Assembly (NCBI RefSeq): GCF_000688295.1
Contig: NZ_JHZF01000013.1
Location: 930,001-994,000 of the forward strand
DNA: 64,000 nt
From: Pseudooceanicola nanhaiensis DSM 18065
GTDB lineage: Bacteria; Pseudomonadota; Alphaproteobacteria; Rhodobacterales; Rhodobacteraceae
Direction: 5' to 3'
Both the position numbers and the translations under genes were made by a program. How positions within the stretch are numbered: position 1 is the first letter of the stretch; each line of letters opens with the position of its first letter. The notes beneath the pieces were generated by a model, which had not been told where the DNA came from, did no database searches, and saw only the letters and a program-made list of their open reading frames with translations. Shown in pieces: positions 33,436-42,400 of this stretch.

Positions 33436-34836
33436 GTGCTGGACGACTACCGCGCCATCGTGGGCGAGAAATACCTGCTGACCGGAGAGGGCGCCGCCCG
33501 CTGGACGACGGACGCCACCGGCAAGATCAAGGCGACGCCGCTGGCCGTGGCCCGGCCCGCGGACACGGCCGAGGTGGCCGCGCTGGTGACGGCCGCGAAC
33601 GCCGCCGGGCAGGCCATCGTCCCGGCAGGCGGGCTGACCGGGCTCACCGGCGCCACGGCGGCCGAGGGCGCGCTGGTGATCTCGCTCGACCGGATGAACG
33701 CGATCCGCGAGATCCGGCAGGACGCGCGGTCGGCGGTGGTCGAGGCGGGGGTGGTCCTGACCCGGCTGCACGAGGCGGTCGAGGACAGGGGCCTGAGCTT
33801 TCCGCTGACCTTCGGTGCGCGCGGCTCCTGCATGGTGGGTGGCTTCCTCTCGACCAATGCCGGCGGTTCGAACGTGCTGCGCTACGGCAACACCCGCGAC
33901 CTCGTGCTCGGGATCGAGGCGGTGCTGCCCTCGGGCGAGGTGCTGGACCTGATGACGGGCCTGCACAAGAACAATTCCGGCTACGACCTGCGGCACCTGA
34001 TGATCGGGGCCGAGGGAACGCTGGGCATCATCACCGCCGCCGTCCTGAAGCTGGTGCCGAAGCCGCGCGCCCATGCGACCGCCATGCTTGCCCCCCGCGA
34101 CCTCGGCGCGGCGCTGAAGATCCTGAACGCGGTGCAGGAGGACAGCGGCGGCGCGGTCGAGGCCTGCGAATACATGCCGGGCGATTACGTCGAGAACTAT
34201 GCGCAGATGCATCCCGAACACGGGATGCCCTTCGACACGCCGCAGCCCGTCAACGTGCTGATGGAGCTCGGCTCCACCGTGCCGCGGGACAGCACGCCCG
34301 GCCCGGACGGAGAGGTGCCGCTCGTCGCCCGCTTCGAGGCGATCCTGGGCCGGTTCTTCGAGGAGGGCCTGCTGCTCGATGCCGTGGTGGCGCAGAGCGA
34401 GGCGCAGCGCCGCGTGATGTGGGCCCGGCGCGAGGCCGCGGCCGAGGTCGCGGGCACGCGGTCGCCGCGGGTGACGAACGACGTCGCGGTCGAGGTCGAC
34501 CGGATGGACGAATTCATCACGCGGGCGGACGCGGTGCTGGCCCGGGTCGATCCGGGCGCCGGGCGGTCGATCGTCGCCCATCTCGGCGACGGCAACATCC
34601 ACTACACCGTCTGGCCCGGCAGCGACGATCCCCTGGAGCACGACCGGATGGTCGAGGCGATCGAGGATATCGTCGTGGACATGCGCGGCAGTTTCTCTGC
34701 CGAGCACGGGATCGGGATCTACAAGCTGAACTCGATGGCGCGGCGGAAGAACCCGGCCGCGCTCGGCGCGATGCGCGCCATCAAGGCCGCGCTCGATCCG
34801 AAGGGGATCATGAACCCGGGCAAGATGCTGCCCTGA
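33436..34836 (+). CDS. FAD-linked oxidase, D-lactate/D-2-hydroxyacid dehydrogenase type
   Basis: A 466-residue flavoprotein of the GlcD/DLD family. The PCMH-type FAD domain contains AIVPAGGLTGLTGATA and GARGSCMVGGFLSTNAGGSNVLRYG, and the C-terminal domain carries the HLGDGNIHY metal/substrate motif and SAEHGIGIYK. It should oxidise a D-2-hydroxyacid (lactate, glycolate or 2-hydroxyglutarate) and pass electrons to a quinone or cytochrome. Start is GTG 33436 with GGGAGGGG upstream. Located 67 bases after the MORN gene, but a metabolic link is not apparent; convergent with the ArsR gene. Confidence 0.88.
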   Translation: MLDDYRAIVGEKYLLTGEGAARWTTDATGKIKATPLAVARPADTAEVAALVTAANAAGQAIVPAGGLTGLTGATAAEGALVISLDRMNAIREIRQDARSAVVEAGVVLTRLHEAVEDRGLSFPLTFGARGSCMVGGFLSTNAGGSNVLRYGNTRDLVLGIEAVLPSGEVLDLMTGLHKNNSGYDLRHLMIGAEGTLGIITAAVLKLVPKPRAHATAMLAPRDLGAALKILNAVQEDSGGAVEACEYMPGDYVENYAQMHPEHGMPFDTPQPVNVLMELGSTVPRDSTPGPDGEVPLVARFEAILGRFFEEGLLLDAVVAQSEAQRRVMWARREAAAEVAGTRSPRVTNDVAVEVDRMDEFITRADAVLARVDPGAGRSIVAHLGDGNIHYTVWPGSDDPLEHDRMVEAIEDIVVDMRGSFSAEHGIGIYKLNSMARRKNPAALGAMRAIKAALDPKGIMNPGKMLP

Positions 34837-34890
34837 GCGGGCGGCCCGTCGCTGCAATGGTCGCGGCGGGCCGGTTCGCGGGGTGTCCGG

Positions 34891-35220
34891 TCAGCTGACC
34901 GGTTCGCAGAACAGACGGTAGAGCAGCGCGATCACCTGCGAGGTGCTGTCGCCCGCGAGACGGTAGTAGACCGTCTTGCCGTCGCGCCGCGTGTCCACCA
35001 GACCCTCGTCCCGCAGGCGGGCCAGCATCTGGCTGACGGCCGCCTGCCGCATCTCGAGCAGCGACTCGAGTTCGCCGACGGATTTCTCGCCATTTCCGAG
35101 GTGGCAGAGAATCATCAGCCGCCCCTCATGGGCCAGAGTCTTGAGGAAGGCGGCTGCCTTTCCGGCGTTTTCCGCCATTTCTTCCGCGGGTGCGGGGGGA
35201 GCGGCATCCATTGGGCTCAC
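34891..35220 (-). CDS. ArsR/SmtB regulator of the SqrR/BigR persulfide-sensing type
   Basis: A 109-residue winged-helix repressor. The core LKTLAHEGRLMILCHLGNGEKSVGELESLLEMRQAAVSQMLARLRDEGLVDTRRDGKTVYYRL resembles SqrR and BigR, and it has the two cysteines of that group: Cys39 in ILCHL and Cys105 in YRLFCEP, which form a per- or polysulfide cross-link in SqrR. Metal-site residues of classical ArsR are absent. GTG 35220 is chosen because GGAAAG lies just upstream and the ATG three codons later has no ribosome-binding site. A palindromic operator sits 12 bases upstream, so autoregulation is likely. Confidence 0.85.
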   Translation of the reverse strand: MSPMDAAPPAPAEEMAENAGKAAAFLKTLAHEGRLMILCHLGNGEKSVGELESLLEMRQAAVSQMLARLRDEGLVDTRRDGKTVYYRLAGDSTSQVIALLYRLFCEPVS

Positions 35221-35231
35221 ACGCTTTCCAA

Positions 35232-35251
35232 TTCGTTTTTGTCAGAACGAA
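35232..35251. promoter_or_regulatory. TTCGTT-N8-AACGAA operator in front of the arsR-family gene
   Basis: Six-base perfect arms with an eight-base spacer lie 12 bases before the GTG start of the regulator. The geometry (two short inverted half-sites, eight-base spacer) resembles SqrR/BigR operators. Inference from position and symmetry. Confidence 0.6.
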
Positions 35252-35285
35252 AGTTTCTTACCATTTCGCTACGGCAAAAGCGAGA

Positions 35286-36518
35286 TCAGGATTTCACGCT
35301 CGGAGCCCCCCCTTCGAAGACGTTCTCGTCCGTGTAGTCGCAGGGAGCGTCCTGCATCTGCAGGTGCAGGCTTTTGCCACTCCACAGATGGGTACGCGCG
35401 AGCTCTTCGTCCACCTCTATGCCCAGGCCGGGCCCGGAGGGGGGCGTGACGTACCCGCCCTCGACCGAGATCGCCCCCTTGATGAGGGCGGCGTGGAACG
35501 GGGTCTCGATGGTCTCGATCATCAACAGGTTGGGGATCGAGGCCGCGAACTGGATGTTGGCCGCCCATTCGACGGGCCCGCAGTAGAGATGCGGCGCCAT
35601 CTGCACGTTCCAGCCTTCCGCCATGGCGGCGATCTTCTTCGCCTCCCAGATGCCGCCGACGCGCCCGAGGGCCGGTTGCAGGATCGTCGCGGCGCCGGTG
35701 CGCAAAAGCGCCGCGAACTCGGCCTTGGTGGTCAGCCGCTCGCCCGCCGCGACGGGGATCGAGGTGGCGCGCGCGACCTCGGCCATGCTGTCGGGATTGT
35801 CGGGCGGCACCGGCTCCTCGTACCAGAGCGGGGACCAGGGCTCGATCGCCTTGGCGAGCCGGATCGCGCCGCCGGTCGAGAATTGCCCGTGGGTGCCGAA
35901 GAGCAGGTCGGCGCGGTCGCCGACGGCCGCGCGCACGTCGCGGCAGAATTCGGCGGAGCGCGAGATGTCGCGCATCGCGGGCATGTGGCCGCCCCGGATC
36001 GTGTAGGGGCCGGCCGGGTCGAACTTGACCGCCGTGTAGCCGCGGTCGACGAGGTCGCGCGCGCTTTCGGCGGCGAGGTCCGAGCGGATCCAGAAATCAC
36101 CCGGATCGTGGTGCGGCAGCGGATAGAGGTAGGAATAGGCCCGCAGGCGGTCGTTCATCCGTCCGCCGATCAACGCGTGCACGGGGCGGTCGCGGTGCTT
36201 GCCCAGGATGTCCCAGCAGGCGATCTCGAGCCCCGAGAAGGCGCCCATCACGGTCGGGTCGGGACGCTGCGTGAAGCCAGAGGAATAGGCGCGGCGGAAC
36301 ATCAGCTCGATGTTCTCGGGGTTTTCGCCCGCCATGTGGCGGTCGAAGACGTCGCGGATGACGGCGGTCTGCGCCCCGGCGCCGACGGCGGCGGCGTATA
36401 CCTCGCCCCAGCCGGTGATCCCGGTGTCGGTGGTGACCTTCACGAGGATCCAGTAGCGACCGCCCCAGCCCGGCGCGGGCGGGGCGGTCACGATGATGTC
36501 GAGGCCGTCGAGCCTCAC
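35286..36518 (-). CDS. mandelate racemase / muconate lactonizing (enolase superfamily) dehydratase
   Basis: A 410-residue enolase-superfamily enzyme, probably a sugar-acid dehydratase such as galactonate dehydratase. The N-terminal capping domain starts RYWILVKVTTDTGITGWGE; barrel residues include YTAVKFDPAGPY, WYEEPVPPDNPD with a metal-ligand glutamate, AAGERL, and MAPHLYCGPVEW with the catalytic histidine. Start GTG 36518 lies just after the stop of the zinc dehydrogenase gene (36523), so both are one operon. Which sugar acid is used cannot be read. The ArsR gene lies 65 bases downstream with its own operator. Confidence 0.88.
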   Translation of the reverse strand: MRLDGLDIIVTAPPAPGWGGRYWILVKVTTDTGITGWGEVYAAAVGAGAQTAVIRDVFDRHMAGENPENIELMFRRAYSSGFTQRPDPTVMGAFSGLEIACWDILGKHRDRPVHALIGGRMNDRLRAYSYLYPLPHHDPGDFWIRSDLAAESARDLVDRGYTAVKFDPAGPYTIRGGHMPAMRDISRSAEFCRDVRAAVGDRADLLFGTHGQFSTGGAIRLAKAIEPWSPLWYEEPVPPDNPDSMAEVARATSIPVAAGERLTTKAEFAALLRTGAATILQPALGRVGGIWEAKKIAAMAEGWNVQMAPHLYCGPVEWAANIQFAASIPNLLMIETIETPFHAALIKGAISVEGGYVTPPSGPGLGIEVDEELARTHLWSGKSLHLQMQDAPCDYTDENVFEGGAPSVKS

Positions 36519-36522
36519 CCGA

Positions 36523-37605
36523 TCACCGCATCACGATGACGTTGCGCCGCGCGGCCCCCGTCTTGGTGTTCTCGATCGCGTCGTTGATCTGGTCGAACCG
36601 GTAGCGGCCCGAGATCAGCTCGTCGAGCTTCAGGCGGCCCTGCTTGTAGAGGTCGATGATCCAGGGGATGTCGCGCTTGATGACCACGTCGCCCATCTTG
36701 GAGCCGACGAAGCCCTGGCCCTGGTTGGCCATGATCAGCGGCGAGTAGGACGAGGTCTTGTCGCCATGCGGCATGCCGACCATCACGACGTTGCCGCCGG
36801 CGGCGAGGTAGAGCGGCGCCTGGTTGTAGACGGCATCGACGCCCACGGTGACGAGGACGGCATCGGCGCCGCGGCCGAGGATCTCCTTCACCAGCTTCCA
36901 GGGCTTCTGCTCCCTGGCCGAGACCACGTCGGTCGCGCCGAATTCCTTCGCGACCTCGAGCTTCTCGTCCAGCATGTCGACGGCGACGACCCGCCGGGCG
37001 CCGGCGATCACCGCGCCCTGGATCGCGTTGAGCCCGACGCCGCCCGCGCCGATCACCACGACGTCCTGGCCGACGCGGATGTCGGCCGCGAGCGCCGCGG
37101 CGCCCACGCCGGTGATCACGCCGCAGGAGATCAGCGAGGCCACGTCCTTCGGCAGGTCCGCGGGGATCCTGCAGAGCTGCGACTGGTCGACCACGACCTT
37201 CTCGGCGAAGGCGCCCGAGGCCATCGCCTGGAAGACCGGCTGGCCGTCCTGGCTGAGCGGGCCCCTGGTGCCGTCATAGGGGGTTTCGCAGATCGTCGGC
37301 TGGCCCGACCCGCAGGAGGTGCAATGCCCGCAGGCGCGGATCAGCGTGACGCAGACATGATCGCCCACCTCCAGACCCTGCACGCCCTCGCCGAGCTTCG
37401 TGATCCGGCCCGCGGCCTCGTGGCCGAAGACGGCCGGCACGGGACCGCCGAAGCCGCCCTCCTGGAACGAGATGTCGGAATGGCAGATGGCGACGGCGTC
37501 GATCTCGACCTCGACCTCGCCCATTTTCGGGTCGGCGAGCTGGATGTCCTGAATGACGAGCGGTTTGCCGTGCTCGACGCAGACGGCGGCCTTGACGGTT
37601 TGCAT
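36523..37605 (-). CDS. zinc-dependent alcohol dehydrogenase
   Basis: A 360-residue medium-chain dehydrogenase. The catalytic zinc ligands are in VAICHSD and GHEAAG, the structural zinc loop is CGHCTSCGSGQPTIC, and the NAD motif is VVVIGAGGVGLNAIQGAVIAGA, followed by VAVD. It should oxidise an alcohol or sugar alcohol using NAD. ATG 37605 has GGAGGAG eight bases upstream. It is followed after only four bases by the enolase-superfamily dehydratase, suggesting consecutive steps in sugar-acid or polyol catabolism. Confidence 0.9.
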   Translation of the reverse strand: MQTVKAAVCVEHGKPLVIQDIQLADPKMGEVEVEIDAVAICHSDISFQEGGFGGPVPAVFGHEAAGRITKLGEGVQGLEVGDHVCVTLIRACGHCTSCGSGQPTICETPYDGTRGPLSQDGQPVFQAMASGAFAEKVVVDQSQLCRIPADLPKDVASLISCGVITGVGAAALAADIRVGQDVVVIGAGGVGLNAIQGAVIAGARRVVAVDMLDEKLEVAKEFGATDVVSAREQKPWKLVKEILGRGADAVLVTVGVDAVYNQAPLYLAAGGNVVMVGMPHGDKTSSYSPLIMANQGQGFVGSKMGDVVIKRDIPWIIDLYKQGRLKLDELISGRYRFDQINDAIENTKTGAARRNVIVMR

Positions 37606-37726
37606 GATGGGGCTCCTCCGGTGTTGCGGTGACCTTGTCCGGGGGTGGTGTAGCATGCAAGTGCGAAATTGAATTCCGTTCGCCGGAAATTCCGTTGCGT
37701 CACAGGGCCGGGCGGGATCGAACGGA

Positions 37727-37837
37727 GCGCGGCCCTGCGGGCCGCGCACACGATGTTTGCGATCCGGCCGGGGGCCGGATCGCGATGCCTCCGGCGGGGG
37801 TGAGCGGCGTCCCGGCCAACGTCCAGTGGACGTTGGC
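37727..37837. repeat. cluster of three strong hairpins between pcaB and the adh gene
   Basis: Three perfect inverted repeats: GCGCGGCCC-TGC-GGGCCGCGC (37727-37747), GCGATCCGGCC-GGG-GGCCGGATCGC (37759-37783) and GCCAACGTCC-AGT-GGACGTTGGC (37815-37837). They lie downstream of pcaB and upstream of the adh gene, both minus-strand. They probably act as terminators or are REP-like repeats; the first resembles the hairpin at 50944-50965. Confidence 0.7.
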
Positions 37838-37881
37838 AGCCGCGAACGGGCGGAGCCCCGGGATCGGGGTGCTCTCTTTGC

Positions 37882-39210
37882 TCAGGCGGTCTGGCGGGCC
37901 TTCTTCGCGAAAAGCCGGGCTTCCTGCGGGGCAGTGCCGAGGGCTGCCACCGGGTCGAAGATGTCGCGCGTGTCGGTCTCGGGCCAGGTCTCGGTGGCGA
38001 TTTCGGCGAGGTGGCGGTTCTCGTCGCGGGCCCGGAGGCAGGCCTGTTTGACCGCCGCCTGCGCCTCGGGGCGGGGCATGTGGGCGGCCAGCCGGAAGGA
38101 GAGCGCCTCGGCGTGGAGGAGGCCGCGGCTGTCGTTCAGGGCGGCGCGCATGGCCTCGGCGTCCGGCGTGAGGGCCGGAGCCAGGGTGCGGGCGGTCTCG
38201 AGCGCGGAGGCGGCGGAGAGGGTGAGCTGCGGCAGGGTCAGCCATTCGGTGAACCAGGCCGCGCCGTCCCGTTCCTGCCGGGGGTGACCGGCGGCGAGCA
38301 TCGCGCCGTTCAGGGCGTTGACGTGGGCGGCCAGCGCCACGAGGGCGGAGGGGCCGACGGGGTTCTGCTTCTGCGGCATGGTCGAGGAGCCGCCGGAGGT
38401 GCCGAGACGGATCTCTCCGATGCCGGATTGCGTGGCGAGGATCAGGTCCTCGCCCATCTTCGCGAGCGCCGTGGCGAGGCGGGCGAGCCAGGCGGTGATG
38501 CGGAGGAGCGGGCTGCGGTCGGCGTGCCAGGAGCGTTCGGGATCCGTCAGGCCGAGGGCCCTGGCGAGATCGGCGCGGAGGGCCGCCGGGTCGGGGCCGA
38601 GCTCGGAGCCGGTGCCAGCGGCGCCGGAGAGGGAGACGGGGAGGCTTTCGCGGATCGTGGCGAGCTCGGTGCGCAGGTCGATCAGCGGGAAGCCCCAGTG
38701 CGCGACCTGCGCGCCGAAGCTGACGGGGGTGGCGTGCTGTCCGTAGGTGCGGCCGGGCATCGGAAGCTCGGCATGGGTCTCGGCCAGCGTCGCGAGGTCG
38801 GAGAGCAGCGCGGAGAGCCCGTCGTGGAAGAGCGCGAGTGCCTGCCGGAGGCGGAGCATCAGGGCGGTGTCCATGATGTCCTGCGAGGTGGCGCCCCAGT
38901 GGAGGTACTGCGCGTGTTCGGGGGCCTCCATCGCCTTGCGGAAGGCCGCGACCAGCGCCGGGACGGGGACGCCGTTCCGGCCCGTCGCCTCGGCCATGCC
39001 GCCGGGGTCGAGCGGGATCTCGAGCGCGGCGCGGTGGATGAAGGCGGCGGAGATCTCGGGGATCACGCCGGCCGCACCCTGGACCTTGGCCAGCGTCCCC
39101 TCGACCAGCAGCATGGCGCGGATCTCGGCGCTGTCGGTGAAGAGGCGGCCGATCTCGCCGGGGTTGAAGAGCTTGGCGTAGAGCTGGCTGTCGTGCGGGG
39201 AGGCGGCCAT
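37882..39210 (-). CDS. pcaB: 3-carboxy-cis,cis-muconate cycloisomerase
   Basis: A 442-residue fumarase/aspartase-superfamily enzyme, second ring-cleavage step of the protocatechuate branch of the beta-ketoadipate pathway (carboxymuconate to 4-carboxymuconolactone). The signature GSSTMPQKQNP is intact, as are HWGATSQDIMDT and RTYGQHATPVSFG. It is the last gene of the pob-pca operon; its ATG at 39210 overlaps the stop of the alpha/beta hydrolase by one base. Three strong hairpins follow downstream. Length is normal for PcaB. Confidence 0.95.
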   Translation of the reverse strand: MAASPHDSQLYAKLFNPGEIGRLFTDSAEIRAMLLVEGTLAKVQGAAGVIPEISAAFIHRAALEIPLDPGGMAEATGRNGVPVPALVAAFRKAMEAPEHAQYLHWGATSQDIMDTALMLRLRQALALFHDGLSALLSDLATLAETHAELPMPGRTYGQHATPVSFGAQVAHWGFPLIDLRTELATIRESLPVSLSGAAGTGSELGPDPAALRADLARALGLTDPERSWHADRSPLLRITAWLARLATALAKMGEDLILATQSGIGEIRLGTSGGSSTMPQKQNPVGPSALVALAAHVNALNGAMLAAGHPRQERDGAAWFTEWLTLPQLTLSAASALETARTLAPALTPDAEAMRAALNDSRGLLHAEALSFRLAAHMPRPEAQAAVKQACLRARDENRHLAEIATETWPETDTRDIFDPVAALGTAPQEARLFAKKARQTA

Positions 39211-39914
39211 CAGGAGCTTTCGGCGATGCGGTGGATCAGGGCGGCAAGGCCGCGCGGATCGGAGAGGAAGGGGGAATGGCCCGTGGCCAGGTCGTAGCGC
39301 GCGGCCTTGCCTTGCGCCGCCATCCGCTCCTGGTCTGCGGCGGGGATCATCCGGTCCTCGGTGCAGCGGATGTAGCTTTTCGGCACCGCGTCGAAACCGG
39401 GCTCGAGGCGGATTTCCTCCTGATGCGGGGCGTTCGGCTCGGGGACGATATGGTCGAGCGCGGCGGCGGCCTCGGCCTCTGTCGCGCCGTTGTAGAGGAA
39501 GGGGGCGGCGCCCTCGGGATCGAAGATGTAGGCGTCGGTGCCGGCGCGGCGGAAGCGGGGGCGCTCCTTGGCTTCGAAGCTGCGCATCTTGCCGACGAGG
39601 GTGTCGCCGTCCTGCGGAAGCAGGGCCGCGACGTAGATCAGGTGCAGCGCCTTTTCCGGCGCGGCCTGCGCGGCGGCGGAGATCGAGAAGCCGCCGGCGG
39701 AATGGCCGACGAGGACCGCGCCGTCGCCCGCCGCTCCGAGGATCGTCTCGGCGTGGTCGGCGAGGGTGAGGGCCGCCGGATCGCGGGTGTCGTTCCCGCG
39801 GCCCGGCATGTCGAGGGCAAGGACGTCATGGCCCTGCGCCTCGAGGAGGGGGACGGTCGCGTGCCAGCACCAATGGTCATGGCACGCGCCGTGGATGAGG
39901 AGAATCCGTTTCAC
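39210..39914 (-). CDS. alpha/beta hydrolase inserted in the pca operon
   Basis: A 234-residue alpha/beta hydrolase resembling plant-type methylesterases/hydroxynitrile lyases: oxyanion segment LLIHGACHDHWCW, nucleophile motif VGHSAGGFS, acid near DRMIP and the C-terminal histidine in ATGHSPFLS. It probably cleaves an ester or lactone. Its start overlaps the pcaG stop and its end overlaps pcaB, so it is co-translated with the protocatechuate genes. It is not PcaD, which is encoded separately at 41613-42401; it could de-esterify an aromatic ester substrate feeding the pathway, but this is inference. Confidence 0.82.
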   Translation of the reverse strand: MKRILLIHGACHDHWCWHATVPLLEAQGHDVLALDMPGRGNDTRDPAALTLADHAETILGAAGDGAVLVGHSAGGFSISAAAQAAPEKALHLIYVAALLPQDGDTLVGKMRSFEAKERPRFRRAGTDAYIFDPEGAAPFLYNGATEAEAAAALDHIVPEPNAPHQEEIRLEPGFDAVPKSYIRCTEDRMIPAADQERMAAQGKAARYDLATGHSPFLSDPRGLAALIHRIAESS

Positions 39915-40510
39915 AGGTCGAGGAAAACGGTTTCCTTGTCTCCCTGCAAGACGATGTCGAAGCGATATTCCCCGTCGGCGGTCTTTTTCGCCATCAGGGT
40001 CTCGACCCGGGGGCGCTGCTCGATCCGCTTCAGGAGGGGATCGTCGCCGTTTTCCTCGTCCTCGAAGTAGATGCGGGTCTGCAGGCCCGTGTTGATCCCC
40101 CGCGCCACGATCCAGAGCGAGATATGCGGGGCCTGGAAGCCGCCGCCGCGCGCCGGGACCCTGCCGGGCTTGACGGTGCGCAGTTCGTATTCCCCGCTCT
40201 CGCCATGGGCGGCGAAGCGGGCGAAGCCCGAGACCCTGGGGTCGGCGCCGTCCTGGCCGGGGAATTTCCCCGCCGCATCGGGCTGCCAGCTTTCGATCAT
40301 CGCGTCGCGGAGCGCCCAGCCGGTGCCGTCGAAGACCTGCCCGCGGATGGTGATGACCTCGCCCCGGGCCCCGTCCTCGATGGGCGAGGTGCCGAGCTCG
40401 ATCTCGTAGGCGCCGGCGTTGCCCGCGTGGGTCGGCATGCAGCCGATATGGACGTAGGGGCCCGCCGTCTGGGAGGGGCTTTCCTGCAGGGTGTCGAGTT
40501 TCTGGACCAT
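39911..40510 (-). CDS. pcaG: protocatechuate 3,4-dioxygenase alpha subunit
   Basis: A 199-residue alpha subunit of the intradiol ring-cleaving dioxygenase that converts protocatechuate to 3-carboxy-cis,cis-muconate. Typical features: SQTAGPYVHIG at the N-terminus, GQVFDGTGWALRDAMIESWQPDAAGKF, and APHISLWIVARGINTGLQTRIYFEDE. The alpha subunit lacks the iron ligands, which sit in PcaH. ATG 40510 shares one base with the pcaH stop; a GTG one codon earlier is possible. Operon order H-G is standard. Confidence 0.95.
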   Translation of the reverse strand: MVQKLDTLQESPSQTAGPYVHIGCMPTHAGNAGAYEIELGTSPIEDGARGEVITIRGQVFDGTGWALRDAMIESWQPDAAGKFPGQDGADPRVSGFARFAAHGESGEYELRTVKPGRVPARGGGFQAPHISLWIVARGINTGLQTRIYFEDEENGDDPLLKRIEQRPRVETLMAKKTADGEYRFDIVLQGDKETVFLDL

Positions 40511-41241
40511 CACATGCCCTCCGGCTTGTTCTCGAACATGGTCTGGCGGCGGCCGCGCAGGACGATGTCGAACTTGTAGGCGAGGAAGTCGAGCGGCCGC
40601 GACTTCGCCATGTCGAGCGGCGCGACCAGCCGGTCGAGGTGGCTGCGGTCGCGGATCGTGTTGGCGATCGGGCAGAGGTCGATCAGCGGGTCGCCCTGGA
40701 AATACATCTGGGAGATCAGGCGCTGGCCGAAGCTGTGGCCGAAGATCGAGAAGTGGATGTGCATCGGCCGCCAGTCATTCGCCCGGTTGGGCCAGGGATA
40801 GGCCCCGGGGCGGATGGTGAGGAACTCGTAATAGCCGTTGTCGTCGGTGATGGTCCTGCCGCAGCCGCCGAAGTTCGGATCGATCGGGGCGAAATAGGTG
40901 TCCTTCACGTGGCGGTAGCGACCGCCCGCGTTGGCCTGCCAGATCTCGACCAGCGTCTGCGGCACGGGCCTGCCGAATTCGTCGAGCACCCGGCCGTGGA
41001 CGAGGATGCGCTCGCCGACAGCGGGGCTTTCGCCCCTGGTCCAGTTCAGGATCAGGTTGTTGTCGAGTTTTCCCAGGATGTTGTGGCCGAAGCGGGGGCC
41101 GGTTTCCTCGGAGGGCGTCGATTCCATCGACAGCAGCGCCTGGTTCGGGGAGCGCGGCACGCTCGTCTTGTAATCCACCGCGTAGGCGGGCGGGTGGATG
41201 TCCCGGTTGCGCGGGACCAGCGGTCCGAGGTCTTCATTCAT
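40510..41241 (-). CDS. pcaH: protocatechuate 3,4-dioxygenase beta subunit
   Basis: A 243-residue beta subunit with the catalytic non-haem Fe(III). The ligands Tyr-Tyr-His-His are consistent with YRHVKDTY, GAYPWPN and WRPMHIHFSIFG. LVEIWQANAGGRYRH and GCGRTITDDNGYYEF are conserved family blocks. ATG 41241 overlaps the pcaC end by eight bases. With PcaG it opens the protocatechuate ring with O2. Confidence 0.96.
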   Translation of the reverse strand: MNEDLGPLVPRNRDIHPPAYAVDYKTSVPRSPNQALLSMESTPSEETGPRFGHNILGKLDNNLILNWTRGESPAVGERILVHGRVLDEFGRPVPQTLVEIWQANAGGRYRHVKDTYFAPIDPNFGGCGRTITDDNGYYEFLTIRPGAYPWPNRANDWRPMHIHFSIFGHSFGQRLISQMYFQGDPLIDLCPIANTIRDRSHLDRLVAPLDMAKSRPLDFLAYKFDIVLRGRRQTMFENKPEGM

Positions 41242-41620
41242 TCGTCGTCTCCTCCATCTCGGCGAACGTGGCCTTGGCGATCTTGATCGCGTGGTTGGCC
41301 CTGGGCACCCCCGCGTAGATCGCCACGTGCTGCATGACTTCCTGGATGTCCTTCTTCGTGGCCCCGGTGTTCTGCGTCGCGCGGACATGCATCGCGACCT
41401 CGTCGAAATTCCCCAGCCCGGCGAGCAGGGCGAGGGTGACGAGCGAGCGTTCGCGCGGCGTCAGCCCGTCCGAGGCCCAGACGGTGCCCCAGGCGCCTTC
41501 GGTTATGAGCTCCTGGAAGGGCTGGTCGAACGCGGTCTTGTTCGCTTCGGCGCGGTCGACATGGGCGTCGCCCAGGACCGAGCGGCGGACCTGCATGCCG
41601 CGGTCGTATTTCTCAGACAT
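41234..41620 (-). CDS. pcaC: 4-carboxymuconolactone decarboxylase
   Basis: A 128-residue carboxymuconolactone decarboxylase, forming beta-ketoadipate enol-lactone and CO2. Family features: RRSVLGDAHVDRAEANKTAFDQPFQELITEGAWGTVWA, LTPRERSLVTLALLAGLGN and MHVRATQNTGATKKDIQEVMQHVAIYAGVPRANHA. It is free-standing, not fused to PcaD. The 3' end overlaps pcaH by eight bases and the 5' end overlaps pcaD by eight bases. Confidence 0.95.
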   Translation of the reverse strand: MSEKYDRGMQVRRSVLGDAHVDRAEANKTAFDQPFQELITEGAWGTVWASDGLTPRERSLVTLALLAGLGNFDEVAMHVRATQNTGATKKDIQEVMQHVAIYAGVPRANHAIKIAKATFAEMEETTNE

Positions 41621-42400
41621 GGCCGGTCCCCCTGATGAAATCGTTCAGGATGCGGGAATAGGCCTCGGGCTGCTCGACGGGAGGAAGGTGGCCCGCCTTG
41701 CGGATCAGCTCGAACCTGGAGCCGGGGATCAGGTCGATGGTCTCGCGCACGAGGTCGGGGGGCGTGGAGCCGTCGTCGGCCCCCGCGATGCCGAGCGCGG
41801 GGATGCGCAGGCCCGAGGTGGGGGTGTAGAAATCGGTGCCGGAGATCGCGGCGGAGCAGCCGGCATAGCCCTCAGTGGGCGTCGCCAGCAGCATGTTGCG
41901 CCAGGCGTGGAATTCATCGGTTGCGTGGAAGGGCTTGGCGAACCAGCGGTCCATGATCGCGTCGGCCAGCGCCGCCACGCCGCCCTCGCGGACCGCCTTG
42001 ATGCGGTCGTCCCACATCTCCTTGGTGCCGATCTTGGCGCCGGAGTTAGAGATCACCACCGCGCGGACGAGGTCGGGGCGCTTCACCGAGAGCCCCTGGG
42101 CGATCATGCCCCCGATGGAGAGGCCGACGAAGAGCGCGTCCTTCACCCCGAGGCGGTCCATCAGCTTCTCGGCGTCCGAGACGAGGGTGCCCATCGAATA
42201 GGGCCCCGCCGGAACGTCGCTCAGCCCGTGGCCGCGCTTGTCGTAGCGGATGATCCGCAGCCCGGCGGGAAGGTTGGGCACGATCTTGTCCCAGAGCCGG
42301 AAATCGGTGCCGAGGGAATTGGCGAAGACGATGGGCGCGCCATCCGGGTCGCCCTCGTCGGAGTAATGCAGGCGGATGTCGCCGAGGTCTGCGATCTTCA

